DNA from: Streptococcus parasanguinis
GTDB taxonomy: Bacteria; Bacillota; Bacilli; Lactobacillales; Streptococcaceae
Direction: 5' to 3'
Length of the DNA: 64,000 nucleotides
NCBI RefSeq assembly: GCF_031582885.1
Contig: NZ_CP133988.1
Location: 379,501-443,500, forward strand
Part shown: one piece after another, positions 19,238 to 27,543 of the stretch
Position numbering within the stretch: the first letter of the stretch is position 1
Layout of the letters: each line of letters begins with the position of its first letter
The notes under the pieces: model-generated
Database searches by the model: none
What the model was told of the DNA's origin: nothing
The model's input: the letters and a program-made list of their open reading frames with translations, nothing else
Made by a program: the position numbers and the translations under genes

Positions 19238-19316
19238 CTCTTAATCCTCTGAAAAAGGGCTAGAAGTTACCTCACAGCCCTACTAAAAAAACTATGAACA
19301 AATATTAGTTGCCACT

Positions 19317-19482
19317 TCATTCACTGATATCATTTTCGATAATCACCTTGAGTGCGTGGTTTTCACCCGCGTGTTTAAAGACATCATAGGCTTTTTCAAC
19401 TTCTGAGAGTTTGAAGTGGTGGGTGGTAAGCTTGATCCAGCAGTTGCAGATTGCCTGCAGATACATAGGTTGCAGCTTTCAT
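19317..19482 (-). pseudogene. Remnant of a zinc-type alcohol dehydrogenase (internal deletion)
   Basis: The 5' part reads MKAATYVSAGNLQLLDQ, a typical start of a zinc-dependent medium-chain alcohol dehydrogenase. It jumps, after a change of frame near 19400, to THHFKLSEVEKAYDVFKHAGE and ALKVIIENDISE with a stop at 19317, a typical C-terminus of the same family. About 300 residues, including the catalytic and NAD domains, are missing. A ribosome site (GGAGTTGCTT before ATG) survives. Clearly non-functional. Confidence 0.82.
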
Positions 19483-19608
19483 AAGCAACTCCTTTTTTGT
19501 TGATTTGATAAAACCATGTTCTGTATATTTCTTTGTGATATTATAACATATAAAGTAAGCGTTTACAATGGTTCGAAGCATATTTTTAAAAGGTTTTTGA
19601 GCAAACAA

Positions 19609-19642
19609 AAACATTCCCCTTATCTCTACCAGAGGAATGTTT
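19609..19642 (-). terminator. Terminator of the 19.6-20.8 kb operon
   Basis: AAACATTCC and GGAATGTTT pair across a 15-16 nt loop and are followed by a T-rich tract on the minus strand; the hairpin overlaps the stop codon of the last gene. Confidence 0.7.
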
Positions 19643-19968
19643 CAATCACCTTGTTCTAATTGTTGACGCTGCTTATAGTACTCTTGCTGCTCGCGCTCAC
19701 GTTCTTCTTCTAAACGCTCTTCATAGCGCTTGAGTTCTGCCTCAAACTCTTCTTGCAAGGCAAATAAACGCTCCAAGCCACTTTGAGCCTCCGCACTTGG
19801 GGCTTGAAAATGCAGGGCACTCAGCCAGTCTACTAAATTTTCTGTATGTTGGCGGACATCCATACGCATATCCGCATAATCCCACTCCAACTCGCTAAGT
19901 TTCTGGTTGAAGCGGTAATGTCGATCTTCTAGTTGTTCTAATTCACTATTTCCTGAATGGTACATCAC
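19642..19968 (-). CDS. Uncharacterised coiled-coil protein, third gene of a small operon
   Basis: Not recognised with certainty. The protein has 108 residues, is highly charged, and is predicted to form two long helices. The C-terminal third (about residues 70-105) is almost wholly E, R, Q and K, a strong coiled coil. A tryptophan-containing segment LSELEWDYADMRMDVRQ lies near residues 24-40. It overlaps the previous gene by 4 nt. In size and composition it resembles the small helical partners (DUF3958-like) encoded with LXG-type type VII secretion substrates, but no LXG toxin or ESX gene is in the window, so this is a hypothesis only. Confidence 0.6.
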   Translation of the reverse strand: MMYHSGNSELEQLEDRHYRFNQKLSELEWDYADMRMDVRQHTENLVDWLSALHFQAPSAEAQSGLERLFALQEEFEAELKRYEERLEEEREREQQEYYKQRQQLEQGD

Positions 19969-20270
19969 ATACCTCCTTTAATCGGACTCAATAAAATCGG
20001 CTTTTTCACTGATTTCAGTGCTGCTTCTGCCGCGTCCGCTGCTCCTCCTATAAATCCATCTTTCAAATCATTAACTAGAGTTGTTGTGGCAAAAGAGCGC
20101 ATTTTTTCGGATTGACCGCTCAAAGTCACCTGCAAACTCATCCCTTCCAACATCATCAAGGCTTTTTGCGTTGCAATCAAACTCCGAATTGCAATCCGCT
20201 CTTGCTCCTTTTTAATCTCTCGATGGAGCTCCTCAATGCGTTCTCTATCCTCTCCCAGGATCTCTAACAT
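19965..20270 (-). CDS. Uncharacterised helical protein, second gene of a small operon
   Basis: Not recognised. The protein has 101 residues: an N-terminal charged helix (about 1-35, EDRERIEELHREIKKEQERI), a middle amphipathic stretch with alternating small residues, and a Gly/Ala-rich segment FIGGAADAAEAALKSVKKP near residues 73-91. There is no signal peptide and no clear transmembrane helix. It starts 9 nt after the upstream gene and overlaps the downstream one by 4 nt, so the three are probably co-translated and may form a complex. Confidence 0.6.
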   Translation of the reverse strand: MLEILGEDRERIEELHREIKKEQERIAIRSLIATQKALMMLEGMSLQVTLSGQSEKMRSFATTTLVNDLKDGFIGGAADAAEAALKSVKKPILLSPIKGGM

Positions 20271-20279
20271 CTTTTTCTC

Positions 20280-20840
20280 CTACTTATGAAAATCAAAGGC
20301 CACTGCTTGTCCCTTGTCCAAGTCCACCAATTGGGCTGACGCAGCTTCCAGTTGGCCTGCCAAATCTGACAGACGTGTCGAGTAGGCCTTTGCTTGGGCC
20401 AGGTTTTCCGCCTCGACCGCTTGGTCCCAGCATGTATCCATGGAGAACTCTCCTAATAGTTGCTCCACTTCTGCGTCTGTTAAAAATTGGGCCATGCTGT
20501 GGGCCATTTGAGACACCTCCGCAACCTTATGGGAAACCGTCTCCTTGGCCACTTCTAGCTGATCTTTGAGCTCAGCCTCAAAGACCGTCGCTTGCGCTGA
20601 AGCATTTTGTGCTACTGCCAGTACCAATTCCTCTCGTAATTGAATGGTCTGGATACCAGATGCCCCTGCCAATTGCTGATGGAGGCTCGGAATACTTGGC
20701 CTTTCCTGTCCATACATGGAGACCACCGAGGCAGATGATGGCTGATTTTCTGAAGCGGACGTTGCCCGATCTCGTTGGGGCATTTCAATAATTTTCTGTG
20801 CCTGATCTTGTCTTCCTTGCACGTCACCTTCTAACTCCAT
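20280..20840 (-). CDS. Uncharacterised helical protein, first gene of a small operon
   Basis: Not recognised. The protein has 186 residues: a low-complexity polar N-terminal third (about 1-60, rich in Q, S and R), then long Ala/Glu/Gln-rich helices (about 65-175). There is no signal peptide or membrane helix and no WxG motif. The ATG at 20840 follows AAGGAGG with 9 nt spacing. The all-helical, alanine-rich make-up with two small helical partners recalls type VII secretion accessory operons, but nothing in the sequence proves it. Confidence 0.6.
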   Translation of the reverse strand: MELEGDVQGRQDQAQKIIEMPQRDRATSASENQPSSASVVSMYGQERPSIPSLHQQLAGASGIQTIQLREELVLAVAQNASAQATVFEAELKDQLEVAKETVSHKVAEVSQMAHSMAQFLTDAEVEQLLGEFSMDTCWDQAVEAENLAQAKAYSTRLSDLAGQLEAASAQLVDLDKGQAVAFDFHK

Positions 20841-21031
20841 TTGAGATGGCCTCCTTTCTTGGATTTGTTTTTTCGTTTTCTATAACTGAAAAAGGATCAT
20901 AACCCTTCAGCTACAGGCAGATTCACACACTATAGGGTAACATAAAATAGCTCGGAATGCTATAAAAATAACACAATTTCTGAAAAAAAGTCTAATTTTT
21001 TATGAAAAAACGAGTTTTGGACCCAAATAGC
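20841..21031. other. Intergenic region between adhE and the three-gene operon
   Basis: AT-rich, with no coding potential seen. A promoter for the minus-strand operon is expected here, but no box pair stands out clearly; the ribosome site AAGGAGG is at its left edge. Confidence 0.5.
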
Positions 21032-21059
21032 AAAAATCCCCCGCTCTTTCGAGTGGGGG
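21032..21059 (-). terminator. adhE terminator
   Basis: GC-rich stem CCCCCACTC / GAGCGGGGG with a GAAA loop, followed on the minus strand by ATTTTTG. Confidence 0.9.
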
Positions 21060-21091
21060 TAGCTGATAAACATCAGTTGTTCCTTGGCGTC

Positions 21092-23743
21092 TTATTTACG
21101 ACGTCCTGGACGTTCCTTGTAACCATAGTAAGCATCTTCGATGATTTCTTGCATATGGTCTACCATTGGAAGACGTGGGTTAGCTGGTGAACATTGATCT
21201 TCATAAGCAAGGAAGGCCAATTCACGAGAATGTTTCTTCCATTCTTTTTCATCGATGCCTTGTGCTTTGAAGTTCATTTCGATACCACAGCGTTCACCGA
21301 GTTCGTATACAGCTTTTGCGTAAGCTTCAACGGCTTCTTCTGGAGTAGAGCATGGAAGTCCTAGCATACGAGCGATATCTTGGTATTTTTCATCTGCACG
21401 GTAGTAGTTGTACTTAGGCCATGTAGCTGTCTTAGCTGGGCGTGTACCGTTGTAGCGGATAACGTATGGAAGCAAGATGGCATTGGTCCGTCCGTGGATG
21501 GTGTGGAATTGCGCACCGATCTTGTGGGCCATTGAGTGAGAAATACCGAGGAAGGCATTGGCGAAGGCCATACCTGCGATGGTTGACGCATTGTGCATCT
21601 TTTCGCGTGAATGGAAGTCCGCATTCTTGACTGAGCTTTCCAAGTTTTCAAAGACAAGTTTAATAGCTTGAAGAGCAAGACCATCTGTGAAGTCGCTAGC
21701 CATTTGTGATACGTAAGCTTCTGTCGCGTGCGTCAAGACGTCCATACCAGTGTCTGCTGCAACAGATCCTGGAACTGTCAATACCAAGGCAGGGTCTACG
21801 ATGGCAACTGTTGGAGTCAATGAGTAGTCTGCGATTGGGTATTTACGGTTGTTTGCTTTATCAGAGATAACGGCAAATGGAGTTACTTCAGATCCTGTAC
21901 CAGATGTTGTTGGGATCGCAATAAATTTAGTCTTCTTACCAAGCAATGGGAACTTGAAGGCACGTTTACGGATATCCATGAATTTTTGTACCAAGTCACG
22001 GAAGTCCACTTCTGGTTGTTCGTAGAAGAGCCACATAACTTTGGCCGCATCCATTGGTGATCCACCACCGAGAGCAATGATCGTATCTGGTTTGAAGGCA
22101 CGCATGATCTCTGTACCACGTTCAACAGTTGTGATATCTGGATCTGGTTCTACGTCTGCAAAGATTTGGTAAACCACCTTGTTGCGACGAAGGTCAAGCT
22201 GTTCGATGATACGATCAAGGAAACCAAGCTCTACCATAGCGTGGTCTGTAACGATCATGACACGTTCAACGTCACGACATTTTTGTAGGTATTCAATTGA
22301 ATCACGTTCAAAGTATGTTTTTGAAGGAAGTTTCATCCATTGCATGTTATTTCTCCGGCGTCCGACTTTTTTGATATTCAAGAGGTTGATGGCACTAACG
22401 TTGTCCCCAACAGAGTTGCGTCCGTAAGAACCACATCCAAGTGTTAATGATGGCAAGAAGGCATTGTAAACATCCCCGATACCACCGAAAGTCGAAGGAG
22501 AGTTGCAGATCACACGAATAGCTTTAACTGCTTTACCAAATTCTTTGGTCAATTCTTCATCAGCAGTATGGATGGCTGCTGAGTGACCAAGACCGTTGAA
22601 TTCAACCATTTGGCGAGCTTTGTTAATTCCGTCTTCACGGCTTTCAGATTTCAAGACAGCGATGACTGGTGACAATTTTTCACGAGTCAACGGTTCTTTT
22701 TCACCAACTTCTTTACATTCTGCCGCAAGGATATTGGTTCCTTCTGGTACAGTGAAGCCAGCTTGTTCAGCGATCCATGCTGCTGGTTTCCCAACGATGT
22801 CCGCATTCAATTTAGCACCCGCACAGTTTTTGCTGTTGGCTTTTACACCAAAGCAGAACTCTTCAAGAAGGGCTTTTTCTTTTTTGTTAACGAAGTAAGT
22901 GTGGTAAGATTTGAATTCTTCAACAAACTCATCGTAGATTTCTTTATCTATGATAACCGCTTGTTCAGACGCACAGACCATTCCGTTGTCAAATGATTTA
23001 GACATGACGATATCGTGTGCTGCTTGGCGGATATTAGCTGATTTTTCAACGTAAGCAGGTACGTTTCCGGCACCAACCCCAAGAGCTGGTTTTCCACAAG
23101 AATAAGCAGCTTTTACCATGGCGTTACCACCGGTCGCAAGGATGGTCGCAACTCCTTCATGGTTCATAAGAGCACTGGTTGCTTCCATAGAAGGTTGGGT
23201 AATCCATTGCACACAGTTCTCAGGTGCTCCAGCTGCAATTGCTGCATCGCGTACGATTCGTGCCGCATGAGCAGATGATTCTTGAGCAGATGGGTGGAAG
23301 GCAAAGACGATAGGGTTCCGTGTCTTCAAGGAAATCAATGCTTTAAAGATTGCTGTTGAAGTAGGGTTGGTTGTAGGAGTGATCCCGCAGACAACTCCGA
23401 CTGGCTCTGCAATCAGCGTTAAACCAGTGACGTCATCTTCTGAAATGACACCAACTGTTTTCGTATGACGCATGTTATTTACTACGTGTTCACAAGCGAA
23501 CAAGTTCTTCGTCGCCTTGTCTTCAAAGACTCCACGACCAGTTTCTTCATAAGCATGAAGAGCAAGCTCACCGTGTGCGTCAAGAGCAGCTACAGATGCT
23601 TTCGCTACAATGTAGTCCACTTGCTCCTGGTTCAATTTGTGCATTTCTTCAAGCGCCACCAGCGCTTTTTGCACCAACTCGTCTACGTGTTTTTCAGCAG
23701 CGAGTTTCTTTTCTTCAGGTGAGAGAGTTTTTTTATCAGCCAT
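21092..23743 (-). CDS. adhE: Bifunctional acetaldehyde-CoA/alcohol dehydrogenase
   Basis: An 883-residue fusion that reduces acetyl-CoA to acetaldehyde and then ethanol with two NADH, recycling NAD+ in mixed-acid fermentation. The N-terminal ALDH-type domain (about 1-440) holds the catalytic cysteine in NGMVCASEQAVI (about 247-258). A linker leads to the C-terminal iron-dependent ADH domain (about 450-870) with GGGSPMDAAKVMW, the iron ligands in the segment HSMAHKIGAQFHTIHGRTNA and the TSGTGSEVT loop. Members of this family form filaments called spirosomes. The ATG follows GGAGG. The promoter carries Rex and cre-like sites. Confidence 0.97.
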   Translation of the reverse strand: MADKKTLSPEEKKLAAEKHVDELVQKALVALEEMHKLNQEQVDYIVAKASVAALDAHGELALHAYEETGRGVFEDKATKNLFACEHVVNNMRHTKTVGVISEDDVTGLTLIAEPVGVVCGITPTTNPTSTAIFKALISLKTRNPIVFAFHPSAQESSAHAARIVRDAAIAAGAPENCVQWITQPSMEATSALMNHEGVATILATGGNAMVKAAYSCGKPALGVGAGNVPAYVEKSANIRQAAHDIVMSKSFDNGMVCASEQAVIIDKEIYDEFVEEFKSYHTYFVNKKEKALLEEFCFGVKANSKNCAGAKLNADIVGKPAAWIAEQAGFTVPEGTNILAAECKEVGEKEPLTREKLSPVIAVLKSESREDGINKARQMVEFNGLGHSAAIHTADEELTKEFGKAVKAIRVICNSPSTFGGIGDVYNAFLPSLTLGCGSYGRNSVGDNVSAINLLNIKKVGRRRNNMQWMKLPSKTYFERDSIEYLQKCRDVERVMIVTDHAMVELGFLDRIIEQLDLRRNKVVYQIFADVEPDPDITTVERGTEIMRAFKPDTIIALGGGSPMDAAKVMWLFYEQPEVDFRDLVQKFMDIRKRAFKFPLLGKKTKFIAIPTTSGTGSEVTPFAVISDKANNRKYPIADYSLTPTVAIVDPALVLTVPGSVAADTGMDVLTHATEAYVSQMASDFTDGLALQAIKLVFENLESSVKNADFHSREKMHNASTIAGMAFANAFLGISHSMAHKIGAQFHTIHGRTNAILLPYVIRYNGTRPAKTATWPKYNYYRADEKYQDIARMLGLPCSTPEEAVEAYAKAVYELGERCGIEMNFKAQGIDEKEWKKHSRELAFLAYEDQCSPANPRLPMVDHMQEIIEDAYYGYKERPGRRK

Positions 23744-23837
23744 TTGATGCTTTCCTCCAATGTTTGAAACCCTTATCCTTTTCTAGAACTTTTTCATGTT
23801 TTCGGAAATTTTCAAGAATAGTGTAAGAAATTTCGAT

Positions 23838-23855
23838 TTGTTAATTATTTCACAA
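23838..23855 (-). promoter_or_regulatory. Rex operator at adhE
   Basis: TTGTTAATTATTTCACAA (shown on plus; minus TTGTGAAATAATTAACAA) matches the Rex consensus TTGTGAANNNNTTCACAA except for one base. It lies just downstream of the -10 box, over the expected start of transcription, a position suited to repression at low NADH/NAD+ ratio. Confidence 0.88.
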
Positions 23856-23859
23856 TATA

Positions 23860-23897
23860 ATTGTACTCTATTTTGAGATTTTTGTAAACACTTCCAA
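23860..23897 (-). promoter_or_regulatory. adhE promoter with overlapping cre-like site
   Basis: -35 TTTACA (23883-23888), 17 bp, -10 TACAAT (23860-23865). On the plus strand TTGTAAACACTTCCAA (23882-23897) is a cre-like site with two mismatches covering the -35. Confidence 0.8.
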
Positions 23898-23903
23898 GCA
23901 ACT

Positions 23904-24013
23904 TTCACAAAGAATTTTTTGAAGCTTGTGAAAATTTTATCAATCCTATTGCTGTGAAAGCAATCATCTAGCAAAATTGTGAAAAAATAATTAAAAAAAT
24001 TTTTTCTTCACAA
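23904..24013. promoter_or_regulatory. Cluster of Rex half-sites upstream of the adhE promoter
   Basis: Additional TTCACAA or TTGTGAA heptamers at 23904-23910, 23926-23932, 23977-23983 and 24007-24013, arranged as widely spaced inverted pairs. They match the Rex half-site exactly but lack the 4-nt spacing of a full operator. Confidence 0.5.
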
Positions 24014-24034
24014 AGAGATGTTTTCAATCGATTT

Positions 24035-24050
24035 ATGTAAGCGTTTTCTT
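24035..24050 (+). promoter_or_regulatory. cre-like site far upstream of adhE
   Basis: ATGTAAGCGTTTTCTT matches the CcpA consensus with one mismatch. It lies about 290 nt before the adhE start and just beyond the acyltransferase terminator. Confidence 0.6.
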
Positions 24051-24060
24051 AATCTTACTA

Positions 24061-24098
24061 AAAAAAGCAGCTTTTTACAAGTAAAAAGTTGCTTTTTG
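24061..24098 (-). terminator. Terminator of the acyltransferase operon
   Basis: Hairpin AGCAGCTTTTTAC / GTAAAAAGTTGCT flanked by A and T runs on both sides, so it could also act in the other direction. Confidence 0.8.
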
Positions 24099-24145
24099 TT
24101 TTATTTTGTTAGGATTTGTTTTGTTTCAGTTTCAGAGAAGCATTT

Positions 24146-25948
24146 TTACTTCTTGACCGGACCCTTTTCGGCCTTATCAAGGGCTTCTTTGACTGTTTGA
24201 GCATAGAGTTCTCCACCATTGGTTTCCATATTGAAGTGAACAGAGTCTGTTCCCACCCAAATATTTGGATTTTCAATTGCTACTTGGTACCAGTCCGCAA
24301 TGGTGATAAAGTCGTATTTCTTGGCTAGTTCCAACTCATAAAGACGCGTTTGAACCGATTCACTGGACTGATCGTTGGCATAGCGACCATCATATGGTGT
24401 CACAAGGATCAAGCGACGGCCTTTTGGAAGTTTCTCAACATACTGATCCAGCAATTCTTTGTAGTTGCTGACGGTATTGGTTCCTAGGGCAATGACCACA
24501 TTTTTTAGGAGAACTTTATTGGAGATATCGGTCTCAAAGACCTTCATTCCATTTTCCAACTGACGGCTCACCACCGCATCAATCTGGATACCCGGGATGG
24601 CTTTAGTCAGGTAGTCCTGCGCTCGCAAGTTAACCGAATCACCGATCATGGTCACACCATTTGAGACGTTATAGTCTGTTGCCGTCGCATTGTCCACCTG
24701 CGTCCGTGTGACCTGCATTTTGCTATCTGCTTGATTGAGCCCACTCACTACCAAACTCTCATCAAAAGCTCCGACGGTTGGTGCAAAGGCGGAGATTCCA
24801 ACCATCAAGAGAGCCAGTGGAATCATGAGGTAAAAGATCGGCTTGGTCAAAAAACTGAGATCCATCTTCATACCAAAGACCCGAGGCTCCTTGCCTGCAA
24901 TGGTTGGCTCCAAAATATAGAAGGACAGAGCCGTTAGAATCAAGGAAACGATCGTCGTCACAAGGGCTGCCATCATATTTCCCAAATGTTGAGAGAAGAT
25001 GATAAAGAAAGGCCAGTGGAAAAGGTAGACACCATAACTAGTATCTGCCAAGAAATTGAGGATGGCTGGTTCTTTTTTATCTGGCGTCTTTTCATGGAGA
25101 ATGCGGGCCGACAGAATCATGGCACAAGCTGCGATTGTCGCTGCTAAAAAACCAAATAGATAGGTCCACAAGCTATCAAATGGCAAGAAAAGACTGAGCA
25201 CAAACAAGAAGGCAAAGCTTCCACCAAAGACCGATAAGGTCTTTTTCATGCTCCAAGACTGCACCAGCTTTGTAAAGTTCGGGCTGACATTGGCAATCCC
25301 TGTCACCGTTGCTAGGCATGATCCCGCAAAGAAGGGGAAGATGTGAGTGAAGCTAGAAAAATAGATGGTGGAGAAATTAGCTGTCAGAAAGGCGCGGATG
25401 AACATGGACAAGAAGGTGAAGAGAAAGAGCCCACTGGATGCCAGGAAGAGCGTGCCTCGGTACTTTCCAACCGTCTTAGCCCGCTTAGCCAAGAACCATG
25501 CCAAAAGTGCCCATAGCACATAGTAATGCACTTCTAGAGCCAAACTCCAGGTATGAAGGAAGAGATGCGGAATGAAGTTACTTTCGTAACTACCGCCCGT
25601 TGCCATCTCAAAGAAATTGGTTACAAAACCAAAGACTGCCGCAATCTGAGTCCCAATACCAGCCACGTAGTCCCGTTGGACCATAAAGGTAAAGGGCATC
25701 ACGACCAAGACCATAAAGACAAGGGGTGGTACGATCCGGTAAAAGCGCCGTTTCAAGAATGCCAGGTAGTCGATTCCTTGCTTGCGCGCAAATTCATCGA
25801 TCAAGAGCGCTGTAATCAAAAATCCTGAGAAGGTGAAGAAAATATCTACCCCAATAAAGCCTCCAGGAAAGGCTTTTTGGAAGAAATGGTAAAGCAATAC
25901 CAATAAGAGTCCTGTAACACGGACTAGTGAAAACCATTTAATGCGCAT
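24146..25948 (-). CDS. OatA/Adr-like membrane O-acyltransferase with SGNH domain
   Basis: A 600-residue two-domain enzyme. The N-terminal acyltransferase-3 domain (about 1-370) has ten or eleven membrane helices with the catalytic histidine region RVTGLLLVLLYHFF (about 10-23) and FFTFSGFLITALL. The C-terminal extracytoplasmic SGNH hydrolase domain (about 415-590) has the nucleophile serine in GDSVNLRAQ and the catalytic DxxH as DSVHF. This architecture O-acetylates cell-wall peptidoglycan (OatA, pneumococcal Adr) and gives lysozyme resistance. It overlaps the MORN gene by 11 nt. Confidence 0.88.
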   Translation of the reverse strand: MRIKWFSLVRVTGLLLVLLYHFFQKAFPGGFIGVDIFFTFSGFLITALLIDEFARKQGIDYLAFLKRRFYRIVPPLVFMVLVVMPFTFMVQRDYVAGIGTQIAAVFGFVTNFFEMATGGSYESNFIPHLFLHTWSLALEVHYYVLWALLAWFLAKRAKTVGKYRGTLFLASSGLFLFTFLSMFIRAFLTANFSTIYFSSFTHIFPFFAGSCLATVTGIANVSPNFTKLVQSWSMKKTLSVFGGSFAFLFVLSLFLPFDSLWTYLFGFLAATIAACAMILSARILHEKTPDKKEPAILNFLADTSYGVYLFHWPFFIIFSQHLGNMMAALVTTIVSLILTALSFYILEPTIAGKEPRVFGMKMDLSFLTKPIFYLMIPLALLMVGISAFAPTVGAFDESLVVSGLNQADSKMQVTRTQVDNATATDYNVSNGVTMIGDSVNLRAQDYLTKAIPGIQIDAVVSRQLENGMKVFETDISNKVLLKNVVIALGTNTVSNYKELLDQYVEKLPKGRRLILVTPYDGRYANDQSSESVQTRLYELELAKKYDFITIADWYQVAIENPNIWVGTDSVHFNMETNGGELYAQTVKEALDKAEKGPVKK

Positions 25949-26342
25949 TTTGATAAATCCCCTGCTTGAATGTTCCTTTGTATACGACGTTGGCTTCTGT
26001 GGTTAAGGTGCCTTTACCCTCCGGCTGGCCGTTAACAAACTGCCCTTCATAGGTCCAACCATCCTTGGACTTAAACTTACCATAGCCGCTAAAAGAGCCG
26101 TTGACGAGGTTACCTGTATAGGTATCCCCATTTTTAAAGGTGACGGTTCCCTTGCCATTCATCTTGCCACGGACCAAACTTCCGTCGTAACGGATCGCCC
26201 CCTTATCCAAGGTCAAGACACCCCGACCTGGAATGGCTGAAAGGAAAACCAGCAAAGCAGATAGAATAATCACGACTAATGCTGCTATTTCTAAATTTTT
26301 TCGCGTCAGATAGACCTTATAGGTCTCATAAAATTCTTTCAT
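25938..26342 (-). CDS. Membrane-anchored MORN-repeat protein
   Basis: A 134-residue protein with one transmembrane helix near the N-terminus (IAALVVIILSALLVFLSA, about residues 22-39) and then four to five MORN-type repeats (YDGSLVRGKMNGKGTVTF, YTGNLVNGSFSGYGKF, YEGQFVNGQPEGKGTL, YKGTFKQG). MORN repeats are usually scaffolding modules. The ATG at 26342 fits the MORN family better than an in-frame ATG eight codons upstream; ribosome sites are weak at both. The 11-nt overlap with the acyltransferase suggests the two products work together at the membrane. Confidence 0.82.
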   Translation of the reverse strand: MKEFYETYKVYLTRKNLEIAALVVIILSALLVFLSAIPGRGVLTLDKGAIRYDGSLVRGKMNGKGTVTFKNGDTYTGNLVNGSFSGYGKFKSKDGWTYEGQFVNGQPEGKGTLTTEANVVYKGTFKQGIYQNAH

Positions 26343-26370
26343 ATTCTGTATTCTCTCACATATCAAACTC

Positions 26371-26796
26371 TTAAGAAGTTGCTAACTGATCTAACCAAGC
26401 CTTACAGCCGCTCAGAACTCTGGAATAGGTCTCCTCAAAATCACCGGTATACCACGGATCTGGCACACTTTCAGCAGCAAAAAGATGAATCTTGTGCTCT
26501 GTCCCCGAAGGAGCCATTTGCTTCAGATCTGCTACATTGTTTTCGTCCATCCCTAGGATCAAATCAAAGTTGTAAAAATCCTCTTCCTTGATCTGTAAGG
26601 ACGTCTTGGCTGGATCATAAGGGACTTGGTGTTGTCGAAAGATTTTCTGGGTTCCCCTATGGATGGGATTGCCATGTTCCCAGCTCGAGGTGGCCCGACT
26701 TTCAATCTCATACTGATCCGTCAAATCCTTCATGACAAACTCCGCCATGGGGCTCCGACAAATATTTCCTAAGCAGACAAAGACGATTTTTTTCAT
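26371..26796 (-). CDS. Low-molecular-weight protein-tyrosine phosphatase
   Basis: A 141-residue LMW-PTP. The active-site loop CLGNICRS (CX5R; Cys8 and Arg14) is at the N-terminus, and the general acid aspartate lies in VPDPWYTGDF near residue 112. It dephosphorylates protein tyrosine residues; in streptococci such enzymes are linked to capsule and signalling control. The ATG at 26796, with AGGTGG 5 nt upstream, gives the usual start MKKIVFVCLGN; an in-frame upstream start would add eleven unlikely residues. It heads the small operon with the MORN and acyltransferase genes. Confidence 0.92.
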   Translation of the reverse strand: MKKIVFVCLGNICRSPMAEFVMKDLTDQYEIESRATSSWEHGNPIHRGTQKIFRQHQVPYDPAKTSLQIKEEDFYNFDLILGMDENNVADLKQMAPSGTEHKIHLFAAESVPDPWYTGDFEETYSRVLSGCKAWLDQLATS

Positions 26797-26969
26797 GATT
26801 CCACCTAACTCCTTGTTCGGACTGCCCAACCTAGCTGAGCTCTTCGCTTTCCACTATGGAAAACCAGCATACTATTACTATTATAACAAAAATGTGACAG
26901 AAAGATGACAAAGGGGCTCCATCATTTTAAAGAAAAATCAGATTCCTTTTTCAAATCTGATCTGTTTCT

Positions 26970-27537
26970 CTATTTTGGAAAACGAACCTCTAATGGAGGC
27001 CATTTACTCTGCCAATTTTTCTTTTTCATCCGCTCTGTATAAACCGTTAAACGCTCTGGGTTGGCTAAAAAATGCGGAGTCGGCTGAACGATGAAGTCTT
27101 CGATATCCTTTGTCCCATAAGGGAGAAAGAGCTCTAGCTGACCCTCTTTCCTTAAGCGAACCGCAAGAGCCGTACACTTGCTCGGGGTATTTAGAAACCG
27201 CATCACAGGCACTATGATATGGAGCCGTCCCCGGGCTATGCAGGTGCATATAGACTTGATTTTTCACTTCCCATGCGTACTGGGGATAGGTCTTCTTTAA
27301 TTCCTGCTCGATCTGGAGAGTCTCCTCATAGCTGATCTCAGGATCATAAAAGACCAGATCCATATCGGTCGTCGCATCAAACCCTGGTTTTCCAGAGAGC
27401 TGGTTCCAGATGAAATTTCGCACCGCGCCCGCCGCTAACCAGGCATCTGCCAAGTTGAGATCCCGAATGATAGCCAAAACAGTCATCATCTCCGGATCCG
27501 CTTGGATTTGTTCTACTATTGCTTCTTCCGTCAGCAT
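26970..27537 (-). pseudogene. NTP_transf_6-type nucleotidyltransferase gene, frameshifted
   Basis: The 5' frame encodes a nucleotidyltransferase-like protein (GAVRNFIWNQLSG, then DATTDMDLVFYDPE with the metal-binding aspartates), homologous to the DUF925/NTP_transf_6 family commonly found beside ruvB. After SKYPEQ the conserved continuation CTALAVRLRKEGQLELFLPY switches to another frame, which runs to the stop at 26970 (ending PPLEVRFPK). A single extra base near 27172-27182 explains it. Either a pseudogene or a sequencing error; the 3' frame is intact. The ATG at 27537 lies 6 nt after ruvB. Confidence 0.8.
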
Positions 27538-27543
27538 CTTCTT

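Noticed and set aside
23783..23974. 63-codon frame in the adhE upstream region
   Set aside because: It runs through the promoter and Rex sites, is AT-driven (Lys/Phe-rich) and has no ribosome site.
24061..24200. Short plus-strand frame (24018-24200) as a small protein gene
   Set aside because: It crosses the terminator hairpin and the 3' end of the acyltransferase gene; no start signals.
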